From NCBI RefSeq assembly GCF_900092025.1, contig NZ_FLTX01000061.1:1-49713 (forward strand): a DNA stretch of 49,713 nt. The letters run 5' to 3'. The notes beneath the pieces were generated by a model. That model had not been told where the DNA came from, made no database searches, and worked only from the letters and a program-made list of their open reading frames with translations. The stretch comes from Xanthomonas bromi. GTDB lineage: Bacteria > Pseudomonadota > Gammaproteobacteria > Xanthomonadales > Xanthomonadaceae. A program made the position numbers and the translations under genes. Below are positions 17,783 to 26,805 of this stretch, in pieces; position 1 is the first letter of the stretch; every line of letters begins with the position of its first letter.

Positions 17783-19639
17783 TTAGACGCGTGCTGCGGT
17801 CAGGCTGGCGGCAAGCAGGTTGGCCGGCGCGGTATGCTGCGCGTGCCACGGCGTTTCCAGCCAGGTTTCTAGTGCGGCGGCCGGCATTGGTTTTGCGATC
17901 CAGTAGCCCTGGCCTTCGTCGCAGCCCCATTCGCGCAGCTGCGCATAGGCCTCTGCCGATTCGATGCCTTCGGCCACCACGCGCTGGCCCAGGCTGTGAC
18001 CGAGCTGGATCATCGCCGGCACCAGGGTGCGGTCGGTGCGGTTGTCCGGCAGCGAGCGGATGAAGGATTGGTCGATCTTCAACGAGCTGGCCGATAGCTG
18101 CTTGAGATAGCTGAAATTGCTATAGCCGGTGCCGAAGTCGTCGATGGCGATATGCACGCCCAACGCAGCAATGCCAGACAGCTGTTCGGCCAGCTGTTCG
18201 GGGTGACGGATCATTGCGCTTTCGGTGAATTCGATTTCCAGCCGGCGTGGGTCCAGTTTGTGACGATCCAGGCCGCGCCGCAGCAGGCCGGCAAAGCCGG
18301 GACGGTCCAGATCGGCAGCCGATACGTTCAGGGCCAGGTTGAAGTCCAGACCCTGCTGCTGCCAACGCGCCGCCTGTGCGATGCCGTTGTCGATGACCCA
18401 GGCTGTGATGCGGTTGATCAGCGCGGTTTTCTCGGCCATTGGAATGAAATCCGACGGCATCACCGGGCCGGTCATCGGATGCTGCCAGCGCAGCAACGCT
18501 TCCACGCCCACGCAGCGGTGGTCGTGCAGATCCACGCGCGGTTGATAGTGCAGGCGCAGCTGGCTGGCGCTGTCCAGGGCAGCGGGCAGGGCGGTGAGCA
18601 GGCGGAAGGTGTTGCGCTGGGCCACATCATGCTTGCGCTCGTACAGGCTCCACGGCTTGCAGCGCTCGCGCGCGATATCCACCGAGGTGGTCAGCGAACG
18701 GATGGTGTCAGCGGCGCCGTAGCTGGAGTGCAGCAAGACCGCGCCGATCGACGCCACCGCGGTATGCGGGATGCCTTGATGTTCCAGTGGCTTGGTGAAT
18801 GCTTTGGAGATCTTGGTGCACAGCGTGGCCAGGCGCTGGCCTTCGGCCTGCGCCAGGAAGCCGAAGGTGGTGGGGTCCAACCGATACAGCAGGATGCTGC
18901 CGGGTAGATAGGCGACCAGGCGGCGCTGCGCCATGGCGACATAGCCGTCTGCGTATTCCCAGCCCAGCGCCTTGACCATGTCGCGGAAGTAATCGCTGCC
19001 GCAGACGTCGATGGCCACCGCCGTGGTGGCCGGTGCGGCGTCGCGTTGCGACAGCCAGGTATCCAGGTCTTCGCTGAAACGCGAGCGGTTGGGTAGCCCG
19101 GTCGGACCATCGCGGTAGGTGGTGCTGCGCAGGTTTTCCACGCGCAGCACGGCCAGGTCGCGCAGGCCTTCCAGCTGGGTGAGCGCTGCTGCATCCAGTC
19201 CCGTGCGCGGGCTGGTGCCGATCACGCACAAGGTGCCGATGCTGTGGCCATCGCGCAGCTTCAGCGGTGCGCCGGCGTAGAAGCGGATGAACGGCGGGCC
19301 CAGCACCAGCGGGTTGTCGCAGAAGCGCGGATCCAGTTGCGCATCCGGCACCACCATCACTTCGTCCGAGCAGATCGCATGCGCGCAGAACGCCAGGCTG
19401 CGCGGCGTTTCGCGGGCTTCCAAGCCAATGCGCGCCTTGAACCACTGACGATGTTCGTCCACCAGTGACACCACCGCAATTTCCGCGTCCAGGCTACGCG
19501 CCGCCATGGCGGCAACGGTGTCGAATACCGGGTCCGGCAGCGAATCCAGCAGACACAGGCCGCGCAGCACTTCGAGCCGGGTGGACTCGTCGAGCGTGGG
19601 CGGAAGAAGAGGGTCGACGGAGGCAGGCACGGGATGCAT
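17783..19639 (-). CDS. GAF - degenerate GGDEF - EAL protein, probable c-di-GMP phosphodiesterase
   Basis: A 618-residue cytoplasmic signalling protein. An N-terminal GAF-like domain (about 20-165; SLDAEIAVVSLVDEHRQWFK) may sense a small ligand or redox state. Next is a GGDEF fold that begins DGPTGLPNRSRF, but the active-site loop reads RLDPTTFGFL where RxGGDEF is expected, so diguanylate cyclase activity is unlikely. The C-terminal EAL domain (about 350-605) keeps its key motifs: EALLRW, NVSAADL, EFTES, DDFGTGYSNFSYL, KIDQSFI and VAEGIESAE, so hydrolysis of c-di-GMP is likely. I chose ATG 19639 because residues before it look like non-coding, Arg-rich read-through. c-di-GMP controls Clp in Xanthomonas, and a perfect Clp-type site occurs later in this window. 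Confidence 0.9.
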   Translation of the reverse strand: MHPVPASVDPLLPPTLDESTRLEVLRGLCLLDSLPDPVFDTVAAMAARSLDAEIAVVSLVDEHRQWFKARIGLEARETPRSLAFCAHAICSDEVMVVPDAQLDPRFCDNPLVLGPPFIRFYAGAPLKLRDGHSIGTLCVIGTSPRTGLDAAALTQLEGLRDLAVLRVENLRSTTYRDGPTGLPNRSRFSEDLDTWLSQRDAAPATTAVAIDVCGSDYFRDMVKALGWEYADGYVAMAQRRLVAYLPGSILLYRLDPTTFGFLAQAEGQRLATLCTKISKAFTKPLEHQGIPHTAVASIGAVLLHSSYGAADTIRSLTTSVDIARERCKPWSLYERKHDVAQRNTFRLLTALPAALDSASQLRLHYQPRVDLHDHRCVGVEALLRWQHPMTGPVMPSDFIPMAEKTALINRITAWVIDNGIAQAARWQQQGLDFNLALNVSAADLDRPGFAGLLRRGLDRHKLDPRRLEIEFTESAMIRHPEQLAEQLSGIAALGVHIAIDDFGTGYSNFSYLKQLSASSLKIDQSFIRSLPDNRTDRTLVPAMIQLGHSLGQRVVAEGIESAEAYAQLREWGCDEGQGYWIAKPMPAAALETWLETPWHAQHTAPANLLAASLTAARV

Positions 19640-20108
19640 GTGTCCGTATCGGCCTGAAGCGTCATCCCTTGATTGGCGGAGATTGACTCCATTCAGTTGC
19701 GGCAGGGCGAGGCGTGGGACGCGTTGTTGCTTATGAACCGCGCCACCGCTGCGCCAGTGGTCCACCGCACGCGCTCTGCGACGCCATCTGGCTGGCGCAA
19801 CAGCCCCACGCTGTTCCCGCGACCGGTCACCGTCTGTCTGAGCGGGAAGGTGTATTAACACCAACATACATGTCGCGTGTTTTGTGCGGCGACACGCCTA
19901 AATATTACGCGTGCGCTGCCGATCATTGTCTTACCCACAACAATGCTCATTCAACGCAACCATCCTGTATCGCTCATGCGACCAATGATCGCTTGCGGAT
20001 GTCTGTGTTTGCGCATTCGACTCAAGCGTGTAACGAATCGACGCGGCTTTCACTCGCGCTGCGAAATTCGCCATCGCGGTTGGTGGCGCCCTTCCTCTGG
20101 AATTCATC
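19640..20108. other. Divergent intergenic region between EAL gene and mannanase gene
   Basis: 469 bases with no credible gene and an AT-richer patch around 19860-20030. A small hairpin TGTCGC/GCGACA (19871-19894) and the inverted repeat CATTGT/ACAATG (19924-19945) are visible. No promoter of good quality could be assigned. Confidence 0.4.
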
Positions 20109-21095
20109 GTGAACTCACTGCGGTCTTTTGCACAACGCACGCTGTTGGTCGCCGCCGGTCTGGCGCTCTCGTCCGCCGCCCACGCAGGGCTCACTGTATC
20201 GGGCACGCAGTTGCGCGAGTCCAATGGCAATGCGTTGGTCCTGCGCGGCGTCAACCTTCCGCATGCCTGGTATGCGGGCCGCACCGATGCGGCGCTGGCT
20301 GCCATCGCTGCCACCGGCGCCAATAGCGTGCGCGTCGTGCTGAGTTCCGGCTACCGCTGGACACGCACACCGGAGGCCGACGTGGCACGCATCATCGCGC
20401 GCTGCAAAAGCCTGGGTCTGATCGCCGTGCTGGAAGTGCATGACACCACCGGGTACGGCGAACAAGCCGCAGCTGCGAACCTGGTCAATGCGACCAATTA
20501 CTGGGTCAGCATCCGCAAGGCGCTGGTCGGCAACGAAGACCATGTGGTCATCAATATCGCCAACGAACCGTTCGGCAACAGCCTCACTGCCAGCGAGTGG
20601 GTCAACGGCCATGCCACCGCCATCGCGACCTTGCGCAAGAACGGATTGACCCACGCCTTGATGGTGGATGCGCCGAACTGGGGCCAGGACTGGCAGTTCT
20701 ACATGCGCGACAACGCCGCCGCCCTGCTCGCGCGCGACAGCCGCCGCAACCTGATTTTCAGCGTGCACATGTACGAAGTATTCGGCAGCGACGCCAAGGT
20801 CAACAATTATCTGCGCGCCTTCAGAGATAAAAAGCTGGCGTTGGTGATCGGCGAATTCGGTGGCGACCATCGCGGTTCGCACGTGGACGAAGCGGCGATC
20901 ATGCGCCGCGCACGCGACTACAACGTCGGCTACATGGCCTGGTCGTGGTCGGGCAACGACAGCGGCACGCAATCGCTGGATATCGCGGTCGGCTGGAATG
21001 CCGCACAACTGAGCAGCTGGGGCCGCAACTTGATCCTGGGCGCCGATGGCATCGCAGCGACCTCGCGCAGGGCAAGCGTGTTCGGCCCACGTTGA
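20109..21095 (+). CDS. Secreted GH5 endo-beta-mannanase/cellulase
   Basis: A 328-residue glycoside hydrolase family 5 enzyme, most like mannan endo-1,4-beta-mannosidases. It starts with a Sec signal peptide, MNSLRSFAQRTLLVAAGLAL ending SSAAHA-G, and so is exported to the periplasm and perhaps onward by type II secretion. The acid/base Glu is in INIANEPFG and the nucleophile Glu is in LVIGEFGGDH, as expected for GH5. RGVNLPHAW, VRVVLSSG and FSVHMYEVFG also fit. The start is a GTG at 20109 with a weak GGA upstream. There is no carbohydrate-binding module, so the protein is a bare catalytic domain. It would attack plant hemicellulose, in line with a plant-associated lifestyle. Confidence 0.9.
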   Translation: MNSLRSFAQRTLLVAAGLALSSAAHAGLTVSGTQLRESNGNALVLRGVNLPHAWYAGRTDAALAAIAATGANSVRVVLSSGYRWTRTPEADVARIIARCKSLGLIAVLEVHDTTGYGEQAAAANLVNATNYWVSIRKALVGNEDHVVINIANEPFGNSLTASEWVNGHATAIATLRKNGLTHALMVDAPNWGQDWQFYMRDNAAALLARDSRRNLIFSVHMYEVFGSDAKVNNYLRAFRDKKLALVIGEFGGDHRGSHVDEAAIMRRARDYNVGYMAWSWSGNDSGTQSLDIAVGWNAAQLSSWGRNLILGADGIAATSRRASVFGPR

Positions 21096-21300
21096 GATTG
21101 AAGTGCTCCAGCCAGCGCTTGTGGCTGCTCGGGGCGCATTGACCGGGCACGGCACAGCCGGAGATCTGCGACTTTGCTGCAGGCCTTGCCCGCCCACCAG
21201 CGGGCGCCGGCGCCGCGCACTCGACTCAGCAAGGCTTGACTGAAGCAGCGACCGCAGCCGACATGCTGCACAGGCGTGATGCCAAAGCTCAACGGCCCGG

Positions 21301-21867
21301 TTAGCGTAACGGTCCTGGACTAGGGCGCTTGGTCAACTTGCGCTGCAGCGAGCGGCGATGCATGCCGAGCAGGCGCGCGGCCGCCGACACATTGCCGCCG
21401 GTTTCGTGCAGCGCTTGCTGGATATGCTCCCACTGCAAGCGGCTGAGCGGGGTCATCATTTCCTGCGCGCTTTCTTCTTCGTCCGGCTCGGGCAGATCGT
21501 CGTCTTCTTCGCCCAGCGCCCGCATGATGGTGGGGATATTGGCCGGCTTGGGCAGATAATCATCGGCACCGAGTTTGATCGCTTCCACCGCAGTGGCGAT
21601 GCTCGCGTAACCGGTGACCAGCAGGATGCGCATGTCGGCGCGGATCTCACGCAGCGGCTGGATCAGGCTCAACCCGGAATCGTGACCGAGCTTGAGATCG
21701 ATCAACGCGAAATCCGGCAGTGCGCTGCGCGCAGTCGACAGCGCGCTTGCGGCATCGGTGGCGGTGAGCGTTTCCACGCCGCGGCGCGCGAGGCTGCGCT
21801 GCAGCGTCCGCAGGTACAAGGTGTCGTCGTCGACCAGCAGGCCGGTACGGATCGGGGGACTTGTCAT
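21301..21867 (-). CDS. RegA/PrrA-type response regulator
   Basis: A 188-residue two-component regulator. The receiver domain (1-120) has the acidic pocket LVDDD, the phosphoacceptor Asp57 in FALIDLKLG, and Lys in DYLPKPAN. A linker rich in Glu/Asp/Pro replaces the proline hinge of RegA. The C-terminal Fis-type helix-turn-helix GGNVSAAARLLGMHRRSLQRKL is characteristic of the RegA/PrrA/ActR family. ATG 21867 overlaps the kinase stop (ATGA), so the pair is translationally coupled; residues upstream of it belong to the kinase frame shadow. Family members control respiration, redox and energy metabolism genes. A redox role here is inferred from family. Confidence 0.9.
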   Translation of the reverse strand: MTSPPIRTGLLVDDDTLYLRTLQRSLARRGVETLTATDAASALSTARSALPDFALIDLKLGHDSGLSLIQPLREIRADMRILLVTGYASIATAVEAIKLGADDYLPKPANIPTIMRALGEEDDDLPEPDEEESAQEMMTPLSRLQWEHIQQALHETGGNVSAAARLLGMHRRSLQRKLTKRPSPGPLR

Positions 21868-23090
21868 GCGAGTGCCTCGTGTTCGGAGAGCGGCAGACGG
21901 AAACCGACGCGCGCGCCGCTGCCTTCGGCGGGCAGCATCCACAACTCGCCTTGCAGGCGTTCGACGGTGGCATGCGACAGCGCCAGCCCGACGCCCATGC
22001 CGTCGTGCTTGCCGCTGTTGAACAAGGTGCCCGGCAGCATCGCCTGAGCCGTATCGAAGCCGGGGCCGTAATCGCGGACTTCGCCGCTGAGGTGGTCGTC
22101 TTCCACCCGCAAGGTCAGGTCGATCTGCGGGCGCCCGGCGCGCTCGCCGGCATCGGCGGCGTTGTTGAGCAGCACCATCAGCAGATGGCTGACGCCGGGC
22201 TGCAGCATCAGCCGCATCGGCGCGTCTTCATTGCGGCGCAGCTCGATGGTGGGGCGTACCAGCCGCCATTGCTCCAGCACCTCCTGCACCGCCACTTCGC
22301 GGCTCAGGTGGCCGTTGTCGGCCGGCGCGGCCAACGCCAGCACGCGTTCGTGGCACTGCACCAGCAGCTCGCGCAGGGTGTCCAGGTCTTCGCGCAGTTC
22401 GTTCTGTTCGCACTGGTCGGCGATGTCGTCCACCAGCAGCGTCATGGTGGCAAGCGGTGTGTTGAGTTCGTGCGCCACCGACGCCGCATGCGTGGCCAGT
22501 GCCACGATGCCTTCGTTACGCGCGAAGCGCTCGCGCAGGGAGGAGATTTCGCGCTCGCGCTCGCGCATCGACAGGGCCAGCCGTGTGGCAAATGCCAACA
22601 CCACCACGGTGGACAGCAGGAAGTTGGCCGCCATGCCCCACATGTGCAGGCTGAGCGGGTCGAAGCCGCCATAGGGCAGCGGCAGCCCGAACGCCGCGCT
22701 GATCACATAGCCGGCCACGCACGATGCCGCTACTGCCATCGCCCAGCTCAGCGGCAGCGCCAACGCCGCCAGCGCAATCAGTACCAGAAACAACGAACCG
22801 AAGGGGTTGGCGATGCCGCCGCTCCAGCCCACCATCCAGGTCAGCACCGTCACATCGACCAGGATGTGGCCGAACTCGGTCGCCGGGCTCACCGCGCCGC
22901 GATGCGCCACCCGCAGCTGCGCATACAGGTTGAACGCCGCCAGCGCAGCCACGCCGGCCCACAGCGGTTGTTGCGGCAGGTGCAAGCCCATCAGGCCGGA
23001 GGCGACCAGGATGGTGGCGGCCTGGCCGGCGGTGGCCAGCCAGCGCAGGCTGCACAGGGTCCGCAGGAAGGAGGCGTCGGAGCTGTTCAT
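21864..23090 (-). CDS. RegB/PrrB-type redox sensor histidine kinase
   Basis: A 408-residue inner-membrane kinase. Six hydrophobic segments fill residues about 12-170. They contain the quinone-binding motif GGxxNPF as GGIANPF (91-97), a RegB hallmark. The H-box is HELNTPLATM with His208; RegB typically has HELGTPLATI. A Cys follows at about 227 in DDIADQCEQNEL, but whether it matches the redox-active Cys of RegB is uncertain. The ATPase domain shows LLNNAADAGERA (N box), YGPGFD (G1) and GMGVGLALS (G2). Start is ATG 23090 rather than GTG 23093. It is divergent from ispG and coupled to the response-regulator gene. Confidence 0.9.
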   Translation of the reverse strand: MNSSDASFLRTLCSLRWLATAGQAATILVASGLMGLHLPQQPLWAGVAALAAFNLYAQLRVAHRGAVSPATEFGHILVDVTVLTWMVGWSGGIANPFGSLFLVLIALAALALPLSWAMAVAASCVAGYVISAAFGLPLPYGGFDPLSLHMWGMAANFLLSTVVVLAFATRLALSMREREREISSLRERFARNEGIVALATHAASVAHELNTPLATMTLLVDDIADQCEQNELREDLDTLRELLVQCHERVLALAAPADNGHLSREVAVQEVLEQWRLVRPTIELRRNEDAPMRLMLQPGVSHLLMVLLNNAADAGERAGRPQIDLTLRVEDDHLSGEVRDYGPGFDTAQAMLPGTLFNSGKHDGMGVGLALSHATVERLQGELWMLPAEGSGARVGFRLPLSEHEALA

Positions 23091-23198
23091 CACGGCAATG
23101 CTATGCGCTCAGGGAGATGATGGCCTGCGACAAACCGTCGCATCTGCCCGGATGGTGGCCCGCACGACGCTTCAGCTGTGAGCGGACGGCGGACAGGC

Positions 23199-23204
23199 TA
23201 AAAT
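23199..23204 (+). promoter_or_regulatory. Possible -10 giving a leaderless ispG transcript
   Basis: TAAAAT ends 6 bases before the ispG ATG at 23211, so transcription would begin at or next to the start codon. There is no SD sequence before the ATG. No good -35 was found, so the call is tentative. Confidence 0.4.
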
Positions 23205-23210
23205 AGCGCC

Positions 23211-24476
23211 ATGTACGACGCCGTGACTCGCCCAACCCCTCCCGCCGACGCCACCGCCTGGCCGCGCCGCATCACCCAGGCCGTCAAGATCGGCGGCGTG
23301 ACCGTCGGCGGCGGGCATCCGGTGGTCGTCCAGTCGATGACCAATACCGACACTGCCGACATTGCCGGCAGCGTCAAGCAGGTGGCCGAGTTGTGGCGTG
23401 CCGGCTCGGAGATGGTGCGGCTGACCGTCAACAACGCCGAGTCCGCCGCCGCCATCCCGCGCATCGTCGACAAGTTGCGCATGATGGGAATCGAGGTGCC
23501 GCTGATCGGCGACTTCCATTACAACGGCCATCAGCTGCTTGCCGCCGAGCCGGCCTGTGCCGAAGCGTTGGCCAAGTACCGCATCAACCCGGGCAACGTC
23601 GGCTTCGGCAAGAAGAAGGATCTGCAATTCGGTCAGCTGATCGAATTCGCCATCAAGTACGACAAGCCGGTGCGCATCGGCGCCAATTGGGGCTCGCTGG
23701 ACCAGTCGCTGGCCGCGCAGCTGATGGACGAAAACTCCAAGCGCGAATCGCCGTGGGACGCCGGTCGCGTGCTGCGCGAGGCGTTGATCCGTTCTGCCGT
23801 GGATTCGGCCGAGCGTGCGGTGGAGTTGGGTCTGCCGCGCGAGCGCATCATCCTGTCGGCCAAGGTGTCCGGCGTGCAGGAGCTGATCGCGGTGTATCGC
23901 GATATGGCCGCACGCTGCGACTTCGCGCTGCATCTGGGCCTGACCGAAGCGGGCATCGGCAGCAAGGGCATCGTGGCCTCGGCGGCGGCGCTGAGTGTGC
24001 TGCTGCAGGAAGGCATCGGCGATACCATCCGCATTTCGCTGACCCCGGAGCCAGGGCAGTCGCGCACGCAGGAAGTGATCGTGGCGCAGGAACTGTTGCA
24101 GACCACCGGCCAACGCGCGTTTACCCCGATGGTCACCGCATGCCCGGGCTGCGGCCGCACCACCTCCGAGTTCTTCCAGGAGCTGGCAGGCGTGGTGCAG
24201 AACCATGTGCGCGCCAAGATGCCGGAGTGGAAGATTTCCAACCCCGGCGCCGAGAACATGACCCTGGCGGTGATGGGGTGCGTGGTCAACGGCCCGGGCG
24301 AATCGCGCCACGCCAATATCGGCATCTCGTTGCCGGGGACGGGCGAAGCACCATCGGCGCCAGTATTCATCGATGGCGAAAAAAGCGTCACCTTGCGCGG
24401 CGAAAATATCGCCTATGAATTCATCGATCTGATCGATCAATACGTCGAACGCACCTATGTCCGCCGCGCCGGCTGA
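23211..24476 (+). CDS. ispG: 4-hydroxy-3-methylbut-2-enyl diphosphate synthase
   Basis: A 421-residue iron-sulfur enzyme of the MEP pathway. It reduces 2-C-methylerythritol 2,4-cyclodiphosphate to HMBPP for isoprenoid synthesis. The N-terminal barrel has [14 protein letters not shown]. The C-terminal 4Fe-4S ligands lie in [13 protein letters not shown] and [11 protein letters not shown]. Length fits the gammaproteobacterial form. The last 20 bases overlap the start of the PAP2 phosphatase gene, so the two are probably co-transcribed. A possible -10 immediately upstream suggests a leaderless mRNA. Confidence 0.97.
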   Translation: MYDAVTRPTPPADATAWPRRITQAVKIGGVTVGGGHPVVVQSMTNTDTADIAGSVKQVAELWRAGSEMVRLTVNNAESAAAIPRIVDKLRMMGIEVPLIGDFHYNGHQLLAAEPACAEALAKYRINPGNVGFGKKKDLQFGQLIEFAIKYDKPVRIGANWGSLDQSLAAQLMDENSKRESPWDAGRVLREALIRSAVDSAERAVELGLPRERIILSAKVSGVQELIAVYRDMAARCDFALHLGLTEAGIGSKGIVASAAALSVLLQEGIGDTIRISLTPEPGQSRTQEVIVAQELLQTTGQRAFTPMVTACPGCGRTTSEFFQELAGVVQNHVRAKMPEWKISNPGAENMTLAVMGCVVNGPGESRHANIGISLPGTGEAPSAPVFIDGEKSVTLRGENIAYEFIDLIDQYVERTYVRRAG

Positions 24477-25188
24477 ATCGCCGACGGGTTTCAGTGGGTG
24501 GTTGCGCAACAATGCCTGGCGCATGGCGTTGCTGTTTGCCGGCGTGCTGCTGCCGCTGGGGTTGTTCGTCGACCTGGCCGATGAAGTGCATGAACTGGAA
24601 AATTTCTATTTCGACGAACCCTTGCTGTGGAGCATGCGCAGCATCGCCACGCCCGAACTGGATACTTTTTTTGGCGTGATTTCCAAGCTGGGTTACCAGT
24701 ACGGCGTGATCCCGATCGATATCGTGATCGTCTTGGTGCTGCTGGCCTTACGGCGCTGGCGCGAGGGGACCTTTGCAGCGCTGGGCTTGGGCGGTTCGGC
24801 GTTGTTGAACATGGGCGCCAAGCAGTTCTTTCAACGCGATCGGCCCAGTCTGTGGGAGTCGATCGCGCCGGAAAGCACCTTCAGTTTTCCCAGTGGTCAC
24901 GCGATGGGCTCGATGACGCTGGCGGCGGTGGTCATCGTCCTGGCCTGGAACACCGGTTGGCGCTGGCCGGTGACCATCGCCGCCAGCGTGTTTGCACTGC
25001 TGGTGGGCATCTCGCGCATCTATCTGGGCGTGCATTACCCCTCCGACATCCTCGGCGGCTGGTCGGCGGCATTGGTGTGGGTGGTCGGGCTGTATCTGGT
25101 GATGTTCCGCGGCGCGCGCCGTCCGCACTGGCGCACGCCGGACGGTGCGGTGGTGGAGCAACCCGGGCGCGTGCCGTTCGCCGATTAA
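24457..25188 (+). CDS. PAP2-superfamily membrane phosphatase
   Basis: A 243-residue integral membrane protein with about six hydrophobic segments. The three-part acid phosphatase signature is complete: KQFFQRDRP (C1), SFPSGHAM (C2, catalytic His) and [17 protein letters not shown] (C3, nucleophile His). Relatives dephosphorylate lipids such as phosphatidic acid, phosphatidylglycerol phosphate or undecaprenyl diphosphate. Overlap with ispG (isoprenoid pathway) makes a polyprenyl diphosphate substrate attractive, but that is inference. ATG 24457 gives [11 protein letters not shown] as a short cytoplasmic head before the first helix. Confidence 0.9.
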   Translation: MSAAPAESPTGFSGWLRNNAWRMALLFAGVLLPLGLFVDLADEVHELENFYFDEPLLWSMRSIATPELDTFFGVISKLGYQYGVIPIDIVIVLVLLALRRWREGTFAALGLGGSALLNMGAKQFFQRDRPSLWESIAPESTFSFPSGHAMGSMTLAAVVIVLAWNTGWRWPVTIAASVFALLVGISRIYLGVHYPSDILGGWSAALVWVVGLYLVMFRGARRPHWRTPDGAVVEQPGRVPFAD

Positions 25189-25334
25189 GCGCATCCAACA
25201 AAACTACTGCGCGGCAGGCAGACGCGGTCGGTGCTCGGGATCGGCATGTAGCACTGATACCCTCCGGCTTCTCCGCGCCGCCCGCACCCACCTGACGCCC
25301 GCTCGCGACGTTTTGTCAGCCGCTCTAAAAGCGG

Positions 25335-26609
25335 CTAATGACGATCTTGCTGCCATAGCCGGGCGCCAACGATGGCTCCGATGGATGCCAGCAAAATCAC
25401 GTAACAGGCCGGTCCCATCGGATGCTGCTTGAGCAGCATCACCACCAGCAACGGGGTCAGGCCGCCGAACACGGCATAGCCCAGGTTGTAGGCGAACGAG
25501 ACGCCGGAAAGGCGGACCACCGGCGGAAATGCTTCGACCATCACCCGGGGAATCGCACCCAGCACACCCAGCGCAGCGCCGAGCAGGGCATACAGTGGAA
25601 ACAGCAATTGCGGGTCGCCGGCCAGGCGATAAAAGAGCCACGCGCTGATACCCAGAAACACGCTGCCTGCCAGCAGAACACGTCCGTTGCCCCAGCGGTC
25701 GGAGAGCGCGCCGGCCACCACCGAGCCGACCGCCTGCAGCAGCACCGCCAGAAGATTGGCCTGCAACGCGACCGGCGCCGGATAGCCATACGTGCTCTGC
25801 AGCAGCGTGGGCGTCATCAGCGACACCACCAGCACGGCGGCCGCGATCACCCAGGTCAGCCACAACGACAGTGCCAGACTGCGCGGATGATCGCGCAGCA
25901 CCACCTTTAGTGGCGTCTCGCGCGCCAGTGCGCGCATGGCGACCAGCTCGGCGAACACGGGCGTTTCATGCAGCCAACGCCGCAAATACACCGACACCAG
26001 GCCAAAGATGCCGCCGGCCAAAAACGGCAGGCGCCAGGCGTACTCGGCAATTTCGGGCGGGGTGAACGCGCGGTTGAGCGCGCCGGCACTGAGCGAACCG
26101 AGCAGCACACCGGCAGCCAGCCCGGCGGTCAATGTGCCGCAGGCCAGCCCTCTGCGTCGCGCGGGCACGTGTTCGGCGACGAACACCCACGCGCTGGGCA
26201 CTTCGCCACCGATGGCTGCGCCCTGCAGCAGGCGCAGTGTCAGCAACAGCAGCGGCGCGGCCACGCCGATCTGCGCATACGTCGGCAGCAGGCCGATGGC
26301 GAGCGTGGGCAACGCCATCAACCCGATGCTCAGCGCGAACATGCGCTTGCGGCCGAGCAGGTCGCCGAAGTGGGCCATCACGATGCCGCCCAACGGGCGG
26401 ATCAGGTAGCCGGCTGCAAAGATGCCGAAGGTCTGCAACTGCCGCGTCCATTCCGGAACGCCTGGCGGAAAGAAGACCTCGCCCAGCACCTTCGCGAAAA
26501 AAATGAAGATGATGAAGTCGTAGAATTCCAGCGCGCCGCCCAGCGCGGACAAGCCCAGCGTTTTGTAGTCGCTGCGGGTGAGCTGCGTTGATGGGGCGTC
26601 GGTGGTCAT
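25335..26609 (-). CDS. MFS transporter of the metabolite:H+ symporter family (ProP/KgtP-like)
   Basis: A 424-residue inner-membrane carrier with about 12 hydrophobic segments. The start LGLSALGGALEFYDFIIFIFFA and the loop MAHFGDLLGRKRMFALSI (GxLxDRxGRR-type MFS motif between helices 2 and 3) are typical of the metabolite:H+ symporter family. A second such loop is GALSDRWGNGRVLLAG in the C-terminal half. Substrates in this family are dicarboxylates, alpha-ketoglutarate, proline/betaine or similar; none can be chosen from sequence. ATG 26609 (MTTDAPS) is the first start that does not add non-hydrophobic read-through. Neighbours give no functional hint. Confidence 0.88.
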   Translation of the reverse strand: MTTDAPSTQLTRSDYKTLGLSALGGALEFYDFIIFIFFAKVLGEVFFPPGVPEWTRQLQTFGIFAAGYLIRPLGGIVMAHFGDLLGRKRMFALSIGLMALPTLAIGLLPTYAQIGVAAPLLLLTLRLLQGAAIGGEVPSAWVFVAEHVPARRRGLACGTLTAGLAAGVLLGSLSAGALNRAFTPPEIAEYAWRLPFLAGGIFGLVSVYLRRWLHETPVFAELVAMRALARETPLKVVLRDHPRSLALSLWLTWVIAAAVLVVSLMTPTLLQSTYGYPAPVALQANLLAVLLQAVGSVVAGALSDRWGNGRVLLAGSVFLGISAWLFYRLAGDPQLLFPLYALLGAALGVLGAIPRVMVEAFPPVVRLSGVSFAYNLGYAVFGGLTPLLVVMLLKQHPMGPACYVILLASIGAIVGARLWQQDRH

Positions 26610-26805
26610 GCAGTCGCATCCTGTCGCGAGTGGCGACGCAGTGCCATTGAAGCGTGGTAACGCGCCGAGCATCCAATGCTAGCTGCCATGCGAGGCCGTC
26701 GCTATGGCGTTTCGACGATGGAATGTCGATAGGACCTGGATGGCCTCACGCGGACACGCCCGCGTGCGTCGGTAACGCGCGTTGTTTCGGCCTTCGCCGC
26801 GCGCG

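Noticed and set aside
25318..25336. Inverted repeat AGCCGCT/AGCGGCT at the MFS gene stop codon as terminator
   Set aside because: It overlaps the stop codon and is followed by GACAAAACG on the transcribed strand, not by a T tract.
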